Under the pieces are notes generated by a model, which was not told the origin of the DNA, did not search any database, and saw only the letters and a program-made list of their open reading frames with translations. The translations under genes and the position numbers were made by a program. 64,000 bases of DNA. Source: Mytilus edulis. Taxonomy: Eukaryota > Mollusca > Bivalvia > Mytilida > Mytilidae. Below are positions 43,601-51,557 of this stretch, piece by piece. Where the stretch lies: contig NC_092354.1 in NCBI RefSeq assembly GCF_963676685.1, forward strand, positions 16,870,746 to 16,934,745, written 5' to 3'. Within the stretch, counting starts at the first letter, position 1. Each line of letters begins with the position of its first letter.

Positions 43601-43906
43601 TTGGTGATGCTTTAAGGTATGCCTGTGAAGACATGTTTGTTTCCAGTAAGGGAGACAGAGGAGATGTAAATAACTATGTCGTGTTGATGACAGATGGTCA
43701 GTCTAACAGAGGGGTCACTCAAACAGGAGTGAATACCTGTAGAAATAATGGTGTCACAATCATAGCTGTAGGGATAGGGGATGGTATTAGTAGGACAGAG
43801 TTGTTATCTGTTGTACAGGATCCTAATTATTTCATCAACACCACTTACGTTGAGCTGCAGGAAACTCTACCGGACATTGTTACAAAATCTATAGACTGTA
43901 GTGCAG
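34649..43906 (+). CDS. Modular Cys-rich / vWA-domain protein, nine-exon internal part
   Basis: Nine exons join with matching phases: 34649-34689, 34788-34825, 35264-35415, 37038-37126, 39797-39842, 40155-40403, 42058-42112, 42582-42751, 43334-43906 (471 codons). Every junction has AG/GT borders. The predicted chain has a Cys-containing segment (ICFEGDC...IPICNENF), a central Cys-rich module (exon 6) and a second segment like the first (IICFPVDGELFC...LPVC). It ends with a vWA domain. Repeated extracellular-type modules and vWA suggest a secreted or matrix/adhesion protein. The first exon begins in phase 1 and the last ends in phase 1, so both termini lie elsewhere or are lost. No signal peptide, start or stop is visible. 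Introns hold the repeats listed separately. The first two small exons are the least certain. Confidence 0.7.
34950..35215 (+). repeat. Interspersed repeat in intron ('TTTGCCTCATCCAAATGTTATG')
   Basis: Matches 985-1210 and 13720-13990. It lies 49 bp before exon 3. Confidence 0.6.
35264..35415 (+). CDS. Exon 3 of the vWA gene
   Basis: Acceptor TTGTATTGTAG, donor CTCAG|GTAGGT. Encodes LSIDKDTDKKVFKLDFGLRI then CFEGDC and IPICNENF. Pairs of Cys and the 'LDFGLRICFEGD' wording parallel exon 8 ('IDAKIIICFPVDGE'), indicating an internal repeat. Its end phase (1) completes a Gly codon with exon 4. Confidence 0.75.
35486..36582 (+). mobile_element. Hairpin-headed tandem-core element, TGTCGAGC family, copy 1
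   Basis: The head is a palindrome: TGTCGAGCCTGCAAC, then GTTGCAGAAAACTCGACA. Then 'GATAGTGATCCGGCGGC' and core units of about 150 bp carrying 'GACCTTGACCTCATTTTCAT', 'GGTTCAGTGG', 'TGTGTTTTGGTCT' and 'GTAAGGTGTACATGTC'. Tail AAGGCGAGACATTTCAGCG, then GTGCACTCTTG. Head TGTCGAGCCT and tail AGGCGAGACA are approximate inverse repeats. The 75-residue frame in it is the repeat head, not a gene. Confidence 0.8.
37038..37126 (+). CDS. Exon 4 of the vWA gene
   Basis: Acceptor CTTTACAG, donor CTTGAT|GTAAGT. Encodes DSILALVQSIGGKMTEDVFD and MVLKYLGLD in the only open phase compatible with exon 3. No cysteine; amphipathic. Confidence 0.7.
37190..38664 (+). mobile_element. ATGCCCC-family tandem-core element split by a TGTCGAGC-family copy
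   Basis: Outer element: head 'TATGCCCCATTTATGGGCAT' hairpin, 'GTCTGTCCCGCTTCAGG' and 'GATGTAGTTTTT' (37190-37315). It continues at 38499 with 'GATGAAGTTGAAGTCCAATC', 'CCAAATTAGAGAC', 'CAGTCCACTGAAC' and 'GGGGCATC'. The break in GTTTTT/TGATGAAG is filled by a full TGTCGAGC-family element. Confidence 0.75.
37316..38498 (+). mobile_element. TGTCGAGC-family element, copy 2 (nested)
   Basis: Head TGTTGAGCCTGCAAC...GTTGCAGAAAGCTCGACA, about seven core units, tail 'AAGGCTAGACATTTCAGTG' and TCTGCACTCTT. The tail hairpin AGTG-TCTG-CACT is intact here. Inserted between T residues of the host element. Confidence 0.8.
38791..38995 (+). repeat. ATGCCC-family element, diverged short copy
   Basis: 'TTTTATGCCCTACCTACTAC', 'GCACTATGTTTCTGGCCTGT', 'GAGGTTAAAGTTTTCG', then 'ATAGTGCAAGTGGGACAGG'. 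Intronic. Confidence 0.55.
39458..39745 (+). repeat. Interspersed repeat ('GGGACGAAAGATACCAAAGG')
   Basis: Has the feel of a widespread mussel repeat: 'GACAGTCAAACTCATAAATC', 'GACAATGCCATGGC', 'AATAAACAACACGAACCCC', 'GGTGATCTCAGGTGCTCCGG', 'CCACATGTGGCACCCG'. Opposite-strand frames of 117 and 89 residues over it are by-products. Family assignment is from memory. Confidence 0.6.
40155..40403 (+). CDS. Exon 6 of the vWA gene: Cys-rich module
   Basis: A symmetric 1-1 exon of 249 bp. Encodes a module starting DCPVTINP, with CEMTDNCFGLDCCIDL in the middle, then FEPCDFEVDV and ending LDYDWG. Six to seven Cys residues including a CC pair suggest a disulfide-bonded extracellular domain. I recall similar modules in large uncharacterised mollusc and lancelet proteins but cannot name the family. 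Confidence 0.75.
41710..41890. mobile_element. MITE with TACTGT(T/A)AACC inverted ends
   Basis: Ends TACTGTTAACCAACTT / AAGTTGGTTTACAGTA; interior has 'TTCGCGGCGA' and 'TTCGCGAAATTTTT'. Related to 19422-19630. Intronic, non-coding. Confidence 0.65.
42582..42751 (+). CDS. Exon 8 of the vWA gene
   Basis: Acceptor TTTTAAAG, donor ATTAAAG|GTAAAA. Encodes YTIDKMEDSQGFEIDAKIII then CFPVDGELFC and LPVCSQEFYDWIK. Three Cys arranged as in exon 3, supporting a duplicated module. Confidence 0.72.
43145..43245 (-). repeat. Short interspersed repeat fragment, inverted
   Basis: Reverse complement of 'AAGATGTGGTATGAGTGCCA', 'ATAAGACAACTCTCAATCC' and 'AAAGTAAACCATTATAGGTC'. It lies in the intron just before the vWA exon. 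Confidence 0.8.
43334..43906 (+). CDS. Exon 9 of the vWA gene: von Willebrand factor A domain
   Basis: A symmetric phase 1-1 exon of 573 bp encoding nearly a whole vWA domain. The MIDAS DxSxS motif is present as LDESGSVG, the Thr as GYTDIGDALRYA and the second Asp as LMTDGQSNRG, so metal-ion-dependent ligand binding is plausible. Flanking cysteines (DCMTITPADV at the start, IDCSAG at the end) are typical of extracellular vWA modules. Frame is fully open; donor GCAG|GTAGGT. Symmetric phase is what is expected of shuffled extracellular domains. Confidence 0.9.
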
Positions 43907-43919
43907 GTAGGTCAATACA

Positions 43920-43983
43920 ACTTATGTTGAACTACACAAAACTCTACCAGACATTGTTACAAAATATATAGACTGTAGTGCAG
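43920..43983 (+). pseudogene. Duplicated tail of the vWA exon in the intron
   Basis: The last ~64 bp of the exon (ACTTACGTTGAGCTGCAGGA...GACTGTAGTGCAG plus GTAGGTC) are repeated directly behind it with seven or so substitutions (ACTTATGTTGAACTACACAA...). The donor GCAG|GTAGGT is thereby duplicated. Using the second donor would run through a stop (ATATAG). Confidence 0.85.
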
Positions 43984-44848
43984 GTAGGTCTAAGTTTGAA
44001 AGTTTAATGATACATCTGAATTTCGCATAACTTACTCAAACAGAATAATTCTGTAGAATATTTGTTTTTAATCAGGTTCACAACAGAAATCCAATTATTT
44101 ATTTGGGGTAATACTTTGGGCAAACAAGTGTATGGGCTGGTAGATGGTTCCAGCTGTTTCCAATTTTAGAGCCTTTAACCAATGATATAATGTTAATGAC
44201 AACAAAATGGAGGTCAAGTTCAATATTGAATATTATGTTCAATCATTTATATTATTAAAAGATAGATATGCTGATAAAAAAAAAAGCAGCAGCAGGGATT
44301 AAAATGAATCACTGGTGAAATAAAGAGAAATGAAAAAATAATTAGGTTATATAAAAGTTATTTATTAAAAAAAAACATGGCTACCAATGTCAGCCTTTGA
44401 TTATGACTAGCTAATTTTCATAAAATCTTCTCATCTGATGAAGATTATGAATATATGAACTGATAGCAATGCCATGCATGTGAATTGTGAGTTATTATCA
44501 CATTACAAAACAGATTTAGTTTTATGTCAATAAATACGTTACCATCATAAATTCTGAGTGCATCCATCTGCGCAAGTCTGACAGGTGGAAAACCCCAAAT
44601 AAAAATATCATCCAATGAGAAGAGGGATGACCAGTGCCCGTATAACCATGCCTTTATATCATCCATTTAATTTCCGCCTGCGCATCAAGACACACGTATT
44701 TTTGTATTAGTACATAACTTACAGAGAAGACTAAAGTTTTTTGTTTTTTCTATATTGAATATCGTAGGTATCCCCATACCATTATTTATTTGACATTTTT
44801 TGTTATTATATTGTTGTTATAAGTGTTTAACTTCATACTTATTTAATT

Positions 44849-46826
44849 ATGGAGTTTAATGCTCCCAGTCCTTACGAGGCCATTACAGGTAATGATGTTT
44901 TCTTAGACGGTTCATTACCTTTTCCTGTGACCGTAACAGCGGTAGGGCAGGGAACCCCTCCTATTAGTAGTCAACTAACCGACGTTTTTACTTCGGTGAC
45001 TACTAAGACTGGTCAACAGACCCTGCATGCAGGTTCTGTCGGTTATGATGGAGGTGTCCCTACCACTCATGGCTGCTACGGTTACACACACTTTTTCTAG
45101 GCCAGTTGACACCACAGGGTCCATTTCATCTTACCCTGGTATCTCTATGGGTTTGAACTTACCTGGTTCTAGAGCACCAGCGTCCTATTGTGGCTTAACT
45201 TTACCGGCTTCGGCTAGTAATGCCATGTCATGGTCTAGACCTCCTTGGTCTCAGGGTTATCCTTATTCAGGCTTTTCTGGTCAGGTTTTTCATGGTCAAG
45301 AGTTTCCTGGTCAAGGTTTTCCTAATCAGGTTTTTCCTAGTCAGCCCTTTTCAGGTTTCTGGCCTTATTGTGGACCAACACCAGTTATTGTTCCACAGAG
45401 TACTACTCCTAATCTGTCAGTTCCTGCTCCTCCTGTAGCAGTGTCTAGTAGGGGTAGTAGTATATCTGTACCTGCTGCTCTGCCTACCTCTTCTGTTGGG
45501 CATCAGTCTAATCAGGTAGCTAACTCTGGCCCCTCCTTAGATTGGTTCAAGAGTATTTTGGATGATTTTCGTCAATCTATTTCTTCGGAATTGACTTCCT
45601 TCTCCAATCGCCTGTGTTCACTAGAGAACATTGCCAATAAGTCAAGTTCTCCAGTGATTTCACTCCGTCCAGATCATGACATTGGAAGTGACCTGGAAGA
45701 CAGTGATGAGGAGGAACGTTTTTCAGTTGCCCCAGGCAGTCAAGAAGAAGGGTTTACTTCGGATGAAGATGACAACTCAGTTCAGGTTTCTCAGATTGTT
45801 TCGCAACCTTCTGTTCCTGTGTCTTTATCTTCATCTGTAATTGGTCAGTCTTCTACCAATTCTGGTAAAGAACCAGAGACTGAAGATGCTCCTTCCTCCT
45901 TGAAGGATCTCAGAGATTCTGTCTATACAATCATGAGAGATGTCAACAAGGTGCCTTTTCAGTCACCTCCCAGACCCAAGAAACTAACCTCCACTTTTGA
46001 GGCTTCATGTGGTCTGCCTGTAGATGATAATAAATCTCATAGTAGTTTTCCACAGTCTAATCATATGTCCAACTCTTTGCAGATCATTAATGATGGGATT
46101 GTGTCTAATGAGTCCCAATTTTCCCAGGTTAGTGGTTTTGGTCTGGCCTCATTCTCTGAGCAGTTCTGCTCTAAGGATTATGAAATTTTTGACTCTACTT
46201 TGGGCAAACTAGTACCCAAATGTGACAAAGTGTTATCATCTACTATTTCTTCTAAACCCGCCGATGGACTGCGTCTTACTCAGTCTGTTTGGTCTAAAAC
46301 AGAGAATCTTCTTAGAAACGCTTCTCATGTTCTGGGCACTGCTGAACATTTCTTATCAGCAGTTGCCCCAGTTCTTAAAGACTCTTCTCTTCCACCAGAG
46401 GTCAAACCTTTCCTATTACAGGTAGACAAGGCTTTGGGTGCCTCCCAATTGCTGATTATGGGTTCCATCGCCAACTGCACCTTATCCAAAAGATCTGAAA
46501 TTTTGGAGAAGGCAAAGGTGTCAGATAATCTTAAGGATGCTTTAATCAAGTCTCCTTTGGATGAGAAGATATTTGGGTTACCACTTGATGAGGTACAGAA
46601 ACATCTCAATCAAACTCCAGTCCCAGTGAAGGTAAATGTATCTGTTTCGGGAAATAATTCTAAACGAGGTAGTTATTCTTCTGCTGGAGGCTCATCTTAT
46701 AATTCTCAGGAGAAGAGGAGGAAAATCACTAATGATGGAGGTAATAAACCTAAGAAATCTTCAATCCCTAGGTCTAAACCTAACAGTTTTAAGAGAGGTG
46801 GCAAGAGGGCCAACCCCTCTTCCTAG
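44849..46826 (+). pseudogene. DIRS Gag-like ORF, frameshifted
   Basis: An ATG at 44849 opens MEFNAPSPYEAITGNDVFLD in one frame until a stop at 45098-45100. The body of the protein is in the +1 frame (open 45027-46826, about 599 residues), so one frameshift lies around 45030-45095. The body has Gly/Phe/Pro repeats (GQEFPGQGFPNQVFP), an acidic Ser-rich middle and a strongly basic C-terminus (KRRK...KPKKSS...KRGGKR) likely to bind RNA. No CCHC knuckle. Assignment as Gag is from position and composition. Confidence 0.7.
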
Positions 46827-46985
46827 GAAGTTGCCCCCTCGTACGTTACTGTCAGAACCCAATCCAAAGATGTACTACAAAACTCCTCTTTCTCAATTAC
46901 CAGTAGGGGGAGGTTAACTCATTTTCTAAAAAAATGGATAAGTATTACCTCAGATTGTTGGGTTCTGTCAGTAATTCGAGGGGGA

Positions 46986-48647
46986 TTGACTCTTCAATTC
47001 AAAGAACAACCACCTCTTTCACCTGTTCCTATCCCACTGTCCAATACTCAAGATCCACAGAAATTTCTTCTTCTGTCAACAGAAGTAGAGACTCTTTTGA
47101 CAAAGAGGGCAGTGGAGGAAGTCCCTGTATCTTCAATAGATCCAGGTTTCTATTCTCGTCTCTTCCTTGTATCGAAGAAGACCGGAGGAATGAGACCGGT
47201 CATCGATTTGTCTATCCTCAACTCTTATATGATTATTCCCCATTTCAAAATGGAGACCAATCGTTCAATAAGAGCTTCTATTCTTCCAGGTATGTGGACA
47301 ACATCCCTGGACCTGACGGACGCTTATTTTCATGTCCCAGTTTGCCATTCATACCGCAAATTCCTTCAGTTTGTTTGGAACAAAAGGGTTTACCAGTTCA
47401 GGGCTCTCCCTTTTGGTCTGTCAACTGCACCACTAGCTTTCACCAAACTTATGCAGGTAGCAATTTCTCACCTTCATTCACAGGCTATTCAGATTCATTC
47501 TTACCTGGTCGACTCACTGATCAAGGAACTTTCTCCCGAGAAACTCTATCTCAATACAGATGTAGTCATCAGATTGCTGCTCTCTTTGGGGTTTCTCATT
47601 TCTTGGAAAAAGTCGGACCTCATTCCGTCTCAGGACTTTATTTTCCTAGGCGAACATTACCTTACTCATCGGTGCATAGTTCGACCTCCTCAGGAAAAGT
47701 TTCGGAATCTTTGTTCAAAAATTCATCTGTTTCTATCTCAAAAAACTGTCACTGCTCGCCAGTTTTCACAACTGCTAGGTCTCTTGAATTCTCTAGCCGA
47801 TGTTGTTCCACTTGGTCGCCTTCACATTCGACCTCTTCAATTTTATCTACACCAACATTGGCTCCCAGCTACACAGAATTGGGAGTTTCCAGTTCCAATC
47901 ATTCATCAGGAATTGTGTCCTCATTTGGTTTGGTGGACTTCTCAAGCAAACGTTTTGAGAGGCCAACTTCTGTCCTCTCCAGTCCCAAATCAGACTCTGT
48001 TCACAGATGCCTCCAACCTCGGTTGGGGAGCTTATCTGGAAGGTCTTTCAGTGTCAGGAGTGTGGACTCCAGATCTTTTGAAGGAACACATCAACATACT
48101 AGAAATGAAGGCAGTGCTTCTTGCCCTGTCTCATTTTCAGTCCCTACAGCAGAACAAATCTCTGGTTGTAGCAACGGACAACACCACTGTGGTGGCTTAT
48201 TTGCGAAACCAAGGGGGAACTCATTGTTACGAGCTGTATCTTTTAGCAAGAGAAATCCTTCTTCTTTGCAATCAACTTCATCTACAGATTGTAGTTCGTC
48301 ATGTCCCAGGGAAACTCAATGTGTTAGCAGATGGTCTGTCAAGAACACTTACTCCAGTCAATACAGAGTGGGAACTTCTACAATCAGTATTTCAGGCAAT
48401 AACACTTCAGTGGGGCTCTCCCCATGTAGACCTGTTTGCAACGAGCCTCAATTACAAAATTCAAGTGTTCATGTCTCCTGTACCAGATCCGAAAGCTTAC
48501 GCAGTGGACTGCATGAGTGTTCCTTGGGACGGGATGTTCGCTTACGCTTTCCCACCGTTCAGATTTCTGTCACAAGTTCTTCGGAAGATCTCAGCAGAGC
48601 AAGGGTTGATCATTCTTATTGCTCCAGCTTGGCCCAAACAAGCCTGA
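46986..48647 (+). pseudogene. DIRS reverse transcriptase-RNase H (inactive)
   Basis: 553 residues. RT: fingers motif GGMRPVIDLSILN (67-79), motif A SLDLTDAYFHV (107-117), motif B ALPFGLSTAPLAF (140-152), motif C YLVD (173-176). The first Asp of the usual YxDD is Val (codon 47508-47510), which should abolish polymerisation. RNase H: FTDAS (D341), LEMKA (E373), TDNT (D398), ADGLSR (D449), all four acidic residues kept. The typical DIRS C-terminal region (VDLFATSLN...AYAFPP...LIAPAWPKQ) follows. A TGA at 48645-48647 replaces an expected Trp; the same frame then continues to about 48850, so the ORF is truncated by a nonsense mutation. The start chosen is the first ATG; the true start may be further upstream. 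Confidence 0.88.
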
Positions 48648-48769
48648 TTTCCAGATCTTCTTCATCTATCCTGCGCTCGTCCACTGGTTCTACCAGTACG
48701 ACACAATCTTTTGTCCCAGTTCAAGGGCAAGATACTTCATCCAAATCCAGAGAAGCTACATCTGTTCGC

Positions 48770-49865
48770 ATGGCTTCTCTCAGGGATAGCTTCAAGGAGA
48801 GAGGTTTTTCTGAATGCGCAGCCAGACATCTCTCCAGGGCAGTCAGAGATTCCACTAACATCGTCTATGATGCCAAGTGGACTATCTTCAGTAGTTGGTG
48901 TAGTGGGAAGGAAATTGATCCTTTCCAAATTTCTGTACAACAACTAGCAGACTTTCTGATCCACCTTTTTGAAGAGAAAGGATTATCTCCCTCTACTATT
49001 AAAGGCTATAGATCAGCTATTTCTAGGACGATTCTACTGTCTGGAGGTCCAGACTTTGGTAATGATGAATTCATTTCTCTTTTAGTTAAGAATTTCACTC
49101 TTGAACGCCCTAGACAGAGAGTTTTAATCCCGTCTTGGAATTTGAGTCTTGTTTTATCAGCTTTAAAAAACCATCCTTTTGAACCTGCGGAAAAGGTTGA
49201 AATCAAGTTTTTGTCGTATAAGTGTTGTTTCCTTCTTGCCTTAGCTTCTGGTAGAAGAAGAAGTGAAATTCATGCTTTTTCCACTGCTGACTACTGCCTT
49301 CGTTTTAATAGGGATAAGTCATCTGTTACCCTATTAACGGATCCAGCTTTTTTAGCCAAAAATCAAATTCCTGGTAGAGGTTCAGAACCGATAGTGATTC
49401 CAGCCCTTCCTGTTGATTCAAGTTCTAAAGTACTCTGTCCTTTCCGAGTCTTACTTTTATATCTTCAGAGAACTCAAAGTCTCCGCACCTCCTCAAATTC
49501 CAGGTTATTTATTCCTATTAACAAAGGAAAACAAGATTTGTCTGTTAAAACCATTTCATCTTGGATCTGTAAAACTTATTCAATTAGCTTACAGTTTTTC
49601 TAATGAAGAACTTCTGAATAGTATGCATATTAAAGCCCATGATGTTAGAGCTATTTCTACCTCCTGGGCCCTGTTTAATAATGCTTCTTTAGAGGAAGTC
49701 TTATCTGCAGGTTTCTGGAGAACTGAAAATTCTTTCATTTCTCATTATCTGCAGTCTTTAGCTACTCAAGCTCAGAGTTTGTACTCCTTAGGACCTTTAG
49801 TTTCCGCACAAAGAGTTGTTTTTCCGCCTGCATCTTCTGGTTCAGGGGATTCAGCTTTGTGTTAG
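48770..49865 (+). pseudogene. DIRS tyrosine recombinase, frameshifted
   Basis: In the frame +2 relative to RT, an ATG at 48770 starts MASLRDSFKERGF and runs through an N-terminal core-binding region (DAKWTIFSSWCSG...STIKGYRSAIS). The first catalytic Arg is within SGRRRSEIHAF (about 49248-49280), and the frame closes at 49601-49603. The C-terminal catalytic part continues in another frame to 49865: HDVRA (His-x2-Arg, about 49639-49650) and SHYL (catalytic Tyr codon about 49745). The frameshift lies near 49570-49582. R-H-R-Y residues all survive but not in one frame. Open reading upstream of 48700 in this frame is only a shadow of RT. Confidence 0.85.
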
Positions 49866-50012
49866 ATTCTATATTTCACTCAGAATTTATGATGGTAACG
49901 TATTTATTGACATAAAATTGTACATTTTTAAAGTAAAATGAGATTTATTATTAAATAAATACTTACCATCATAAATTAAAGGTCCCTCCCAACCTCCCCT
50001 TCATCCCCTTTT

Positions 50013-51556
50013 TAGCTCACCTGGCCCGAAGGGCCAAGTGAGCTTTTCTCACCACTTGGCGTCCGTCGTCCATCGTCCATCGTCGTCGTCCGTCGTCGTC
50101 CGTCGTCGTCGTCGTTAACTTTTTACATTTTGAACTTCTTCTAGAGAACCACTGAATGGAATGAAACCAAACATGGCATGAATGTTCCTTATGAGGTGCT
50201 GACCAAGTGTTGTTACTTTGTAGCCGATCCATCATCCAAGATGGCCGCCAGCGGGGGGACTTAGTTTAACATAGGACCCTATGGGAAATGCATACAAATG
50301 ACTTCTTTTAGAGAACCACTGAATGGAATGAAATCAAACATGGCATGAATGTTCCTAATGTGGTGCTGACCAAGTGTTGTTACTTTGTAGCCGATCCATT
50401 ATCCAAGATGGCCGCCAGCGGGGGACTTAGTTTAACATAGGACCCTATGGGAAATGCATACAAATGACTTCTTTTAGAGAACCACTGAATGGAATAAAAC
50501 CAAACATAGCATGAATGTTCCTTATGAGGTGCCGACCAAGTGTTGTTACTATGTAGCTGATCCATCATCCAAGATGGCCGCCAGCGGGGGACTTAGTTTA
50601 ACATAGGACCCTATGGGAAATGCATACAAATGACTTCTTTTAGAGAACCACTGAATGGAATGAAATCAAACATGGCATGAATGTTCCTAATGTGGTGCTG
50701 ACCAAGTGTTGTTACTTTGTAGCCGATCCATTATCCAAGATGGCCGCCAGCGGGGGACTTAGTTTAACATAGGACTCTATGGGAAATGCATACAAATGAC
50801 TTCTTTTAGAGAACCACTGAATGGAATGAAACCAAACATGGCATGAATGTTCCTTATGAGGTGCCGACCAAGTGTTGTTACTTTGTAGCTGATCCATTAT
50901 CCAAGATGGCCGCCAGCGGGGGACTTAGTTTAACATAGGACCCTATGGGAAATGCATACAAATGACTTCTTTTTGAGAACCACTGAATGGAATGAAACCA
51001 AACATAGCATGAATGTTCCTTATGAGGTGCTGACCAAGTGTTGTTACTTTCTAGCCGATCCATCATCCAAGATGGCCGCCAGCGGGGGACTTAGTTTAAC
51101 ATAGGACCCTATGGGAAATGCATACAAATGACTTCTTTTAGAGAACCACTGAATGGAATGAAATCAAACATGGCATGAATGTTCCTAATGTGGTGCTGAC
51201 CAAGTGTTGTTACTTTGTAGCCGATCCATTATCCAAGATGGCAGCCAGCGGGGGACTTAGTTTAACATAGGACTCTATGGGAAATGCATACAAATGACTT
51301 CTGTTAGAGAACCACTGAATGGAATGAAACCAAACATGGTTTGAATGTTCCTTATGAGGTGCTGACCAAGTGTTGTTACTTTGTAGCCGATCAAGATGGC
51401 CGCCAGTGGGGGACTTTTGAATGATTAAACATAGCCTGAATGTTCCTTTCCGTATGAGGTTGTGTTGTCACTTTTAGCCAAATTTACATTTTTTTATATG
51501 ATTTCAAAAACCCAAGTAGAATCAGGTGAGCGATACAGGCTCTTGAGAGCCTCTAG
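50013..51556 (+). mobile_element. Hairpin-headed tandem-core element, AGCTCACC family (core b)
   Basis: Same head (AGCTCACCTGGCCCGAAGGG) and tail (AGGTGAGCGATACAGGCTCT, then GAGCCTCTAG at 51547-51556) as the core-a elements, but a different core. It has eight units of about 166 bp with 'AACCACTGAATGGAATGAAA', 'CAAGTGTTGTTACTTTGTAG' and 'AAGATGGCCGCCAGCGGGGG'. Two unit types ('ACC...CCTTATGAGG' and 'ATC...CCTAATGTGG') alternate, a dimeric higher-order pattern. The identical ~62-residue minus frames are repeat artefacts. Starts a few bases beyond the DIRS end. Confidence 0.85.
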
Positions 51557-51557
51557 T

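Larger units (their letters stand above)
44517..49990 (+). mobile_element. DIRS-type tyrosine-recombinase retrotransposon, degenerate
   Basis: Contains Gag-like, RT/RNase H and tyrosine-recombinase regions in the order and overlapping frames of DIRS elements. Inverted ends: 'AATAAATACGTTACCATCAT' with neighbours (about 44519-44559) is the exact complement of 49877-49918. A third, direct and diverged copy ('AATAAATACTTACCATCATA') follows at about 49952-49976, so the right end folds on itself, as expected of DIRS split/internal complementary repeats. No LTRs and no aspartic protease. It lies in the DNA following the last visible vWA exon. Frameshifts and lost catalytic residues show it is dead. 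Confidence 0.88.

Noticed and set aside
46934..48700. 889-residue plus-strand frame over the DIRS element
   Set aside because: Its first two thirds are a shadow of the RT/RNase H frame (Ser-rich, no domains); only the part from about 48700 on is the tyrosine recombinase.
50017..51066. Several similar ~62-residue minus-strand frames
   Set aside because: Repeated copies of the 166-bp core unit of a mobile element, not genes.
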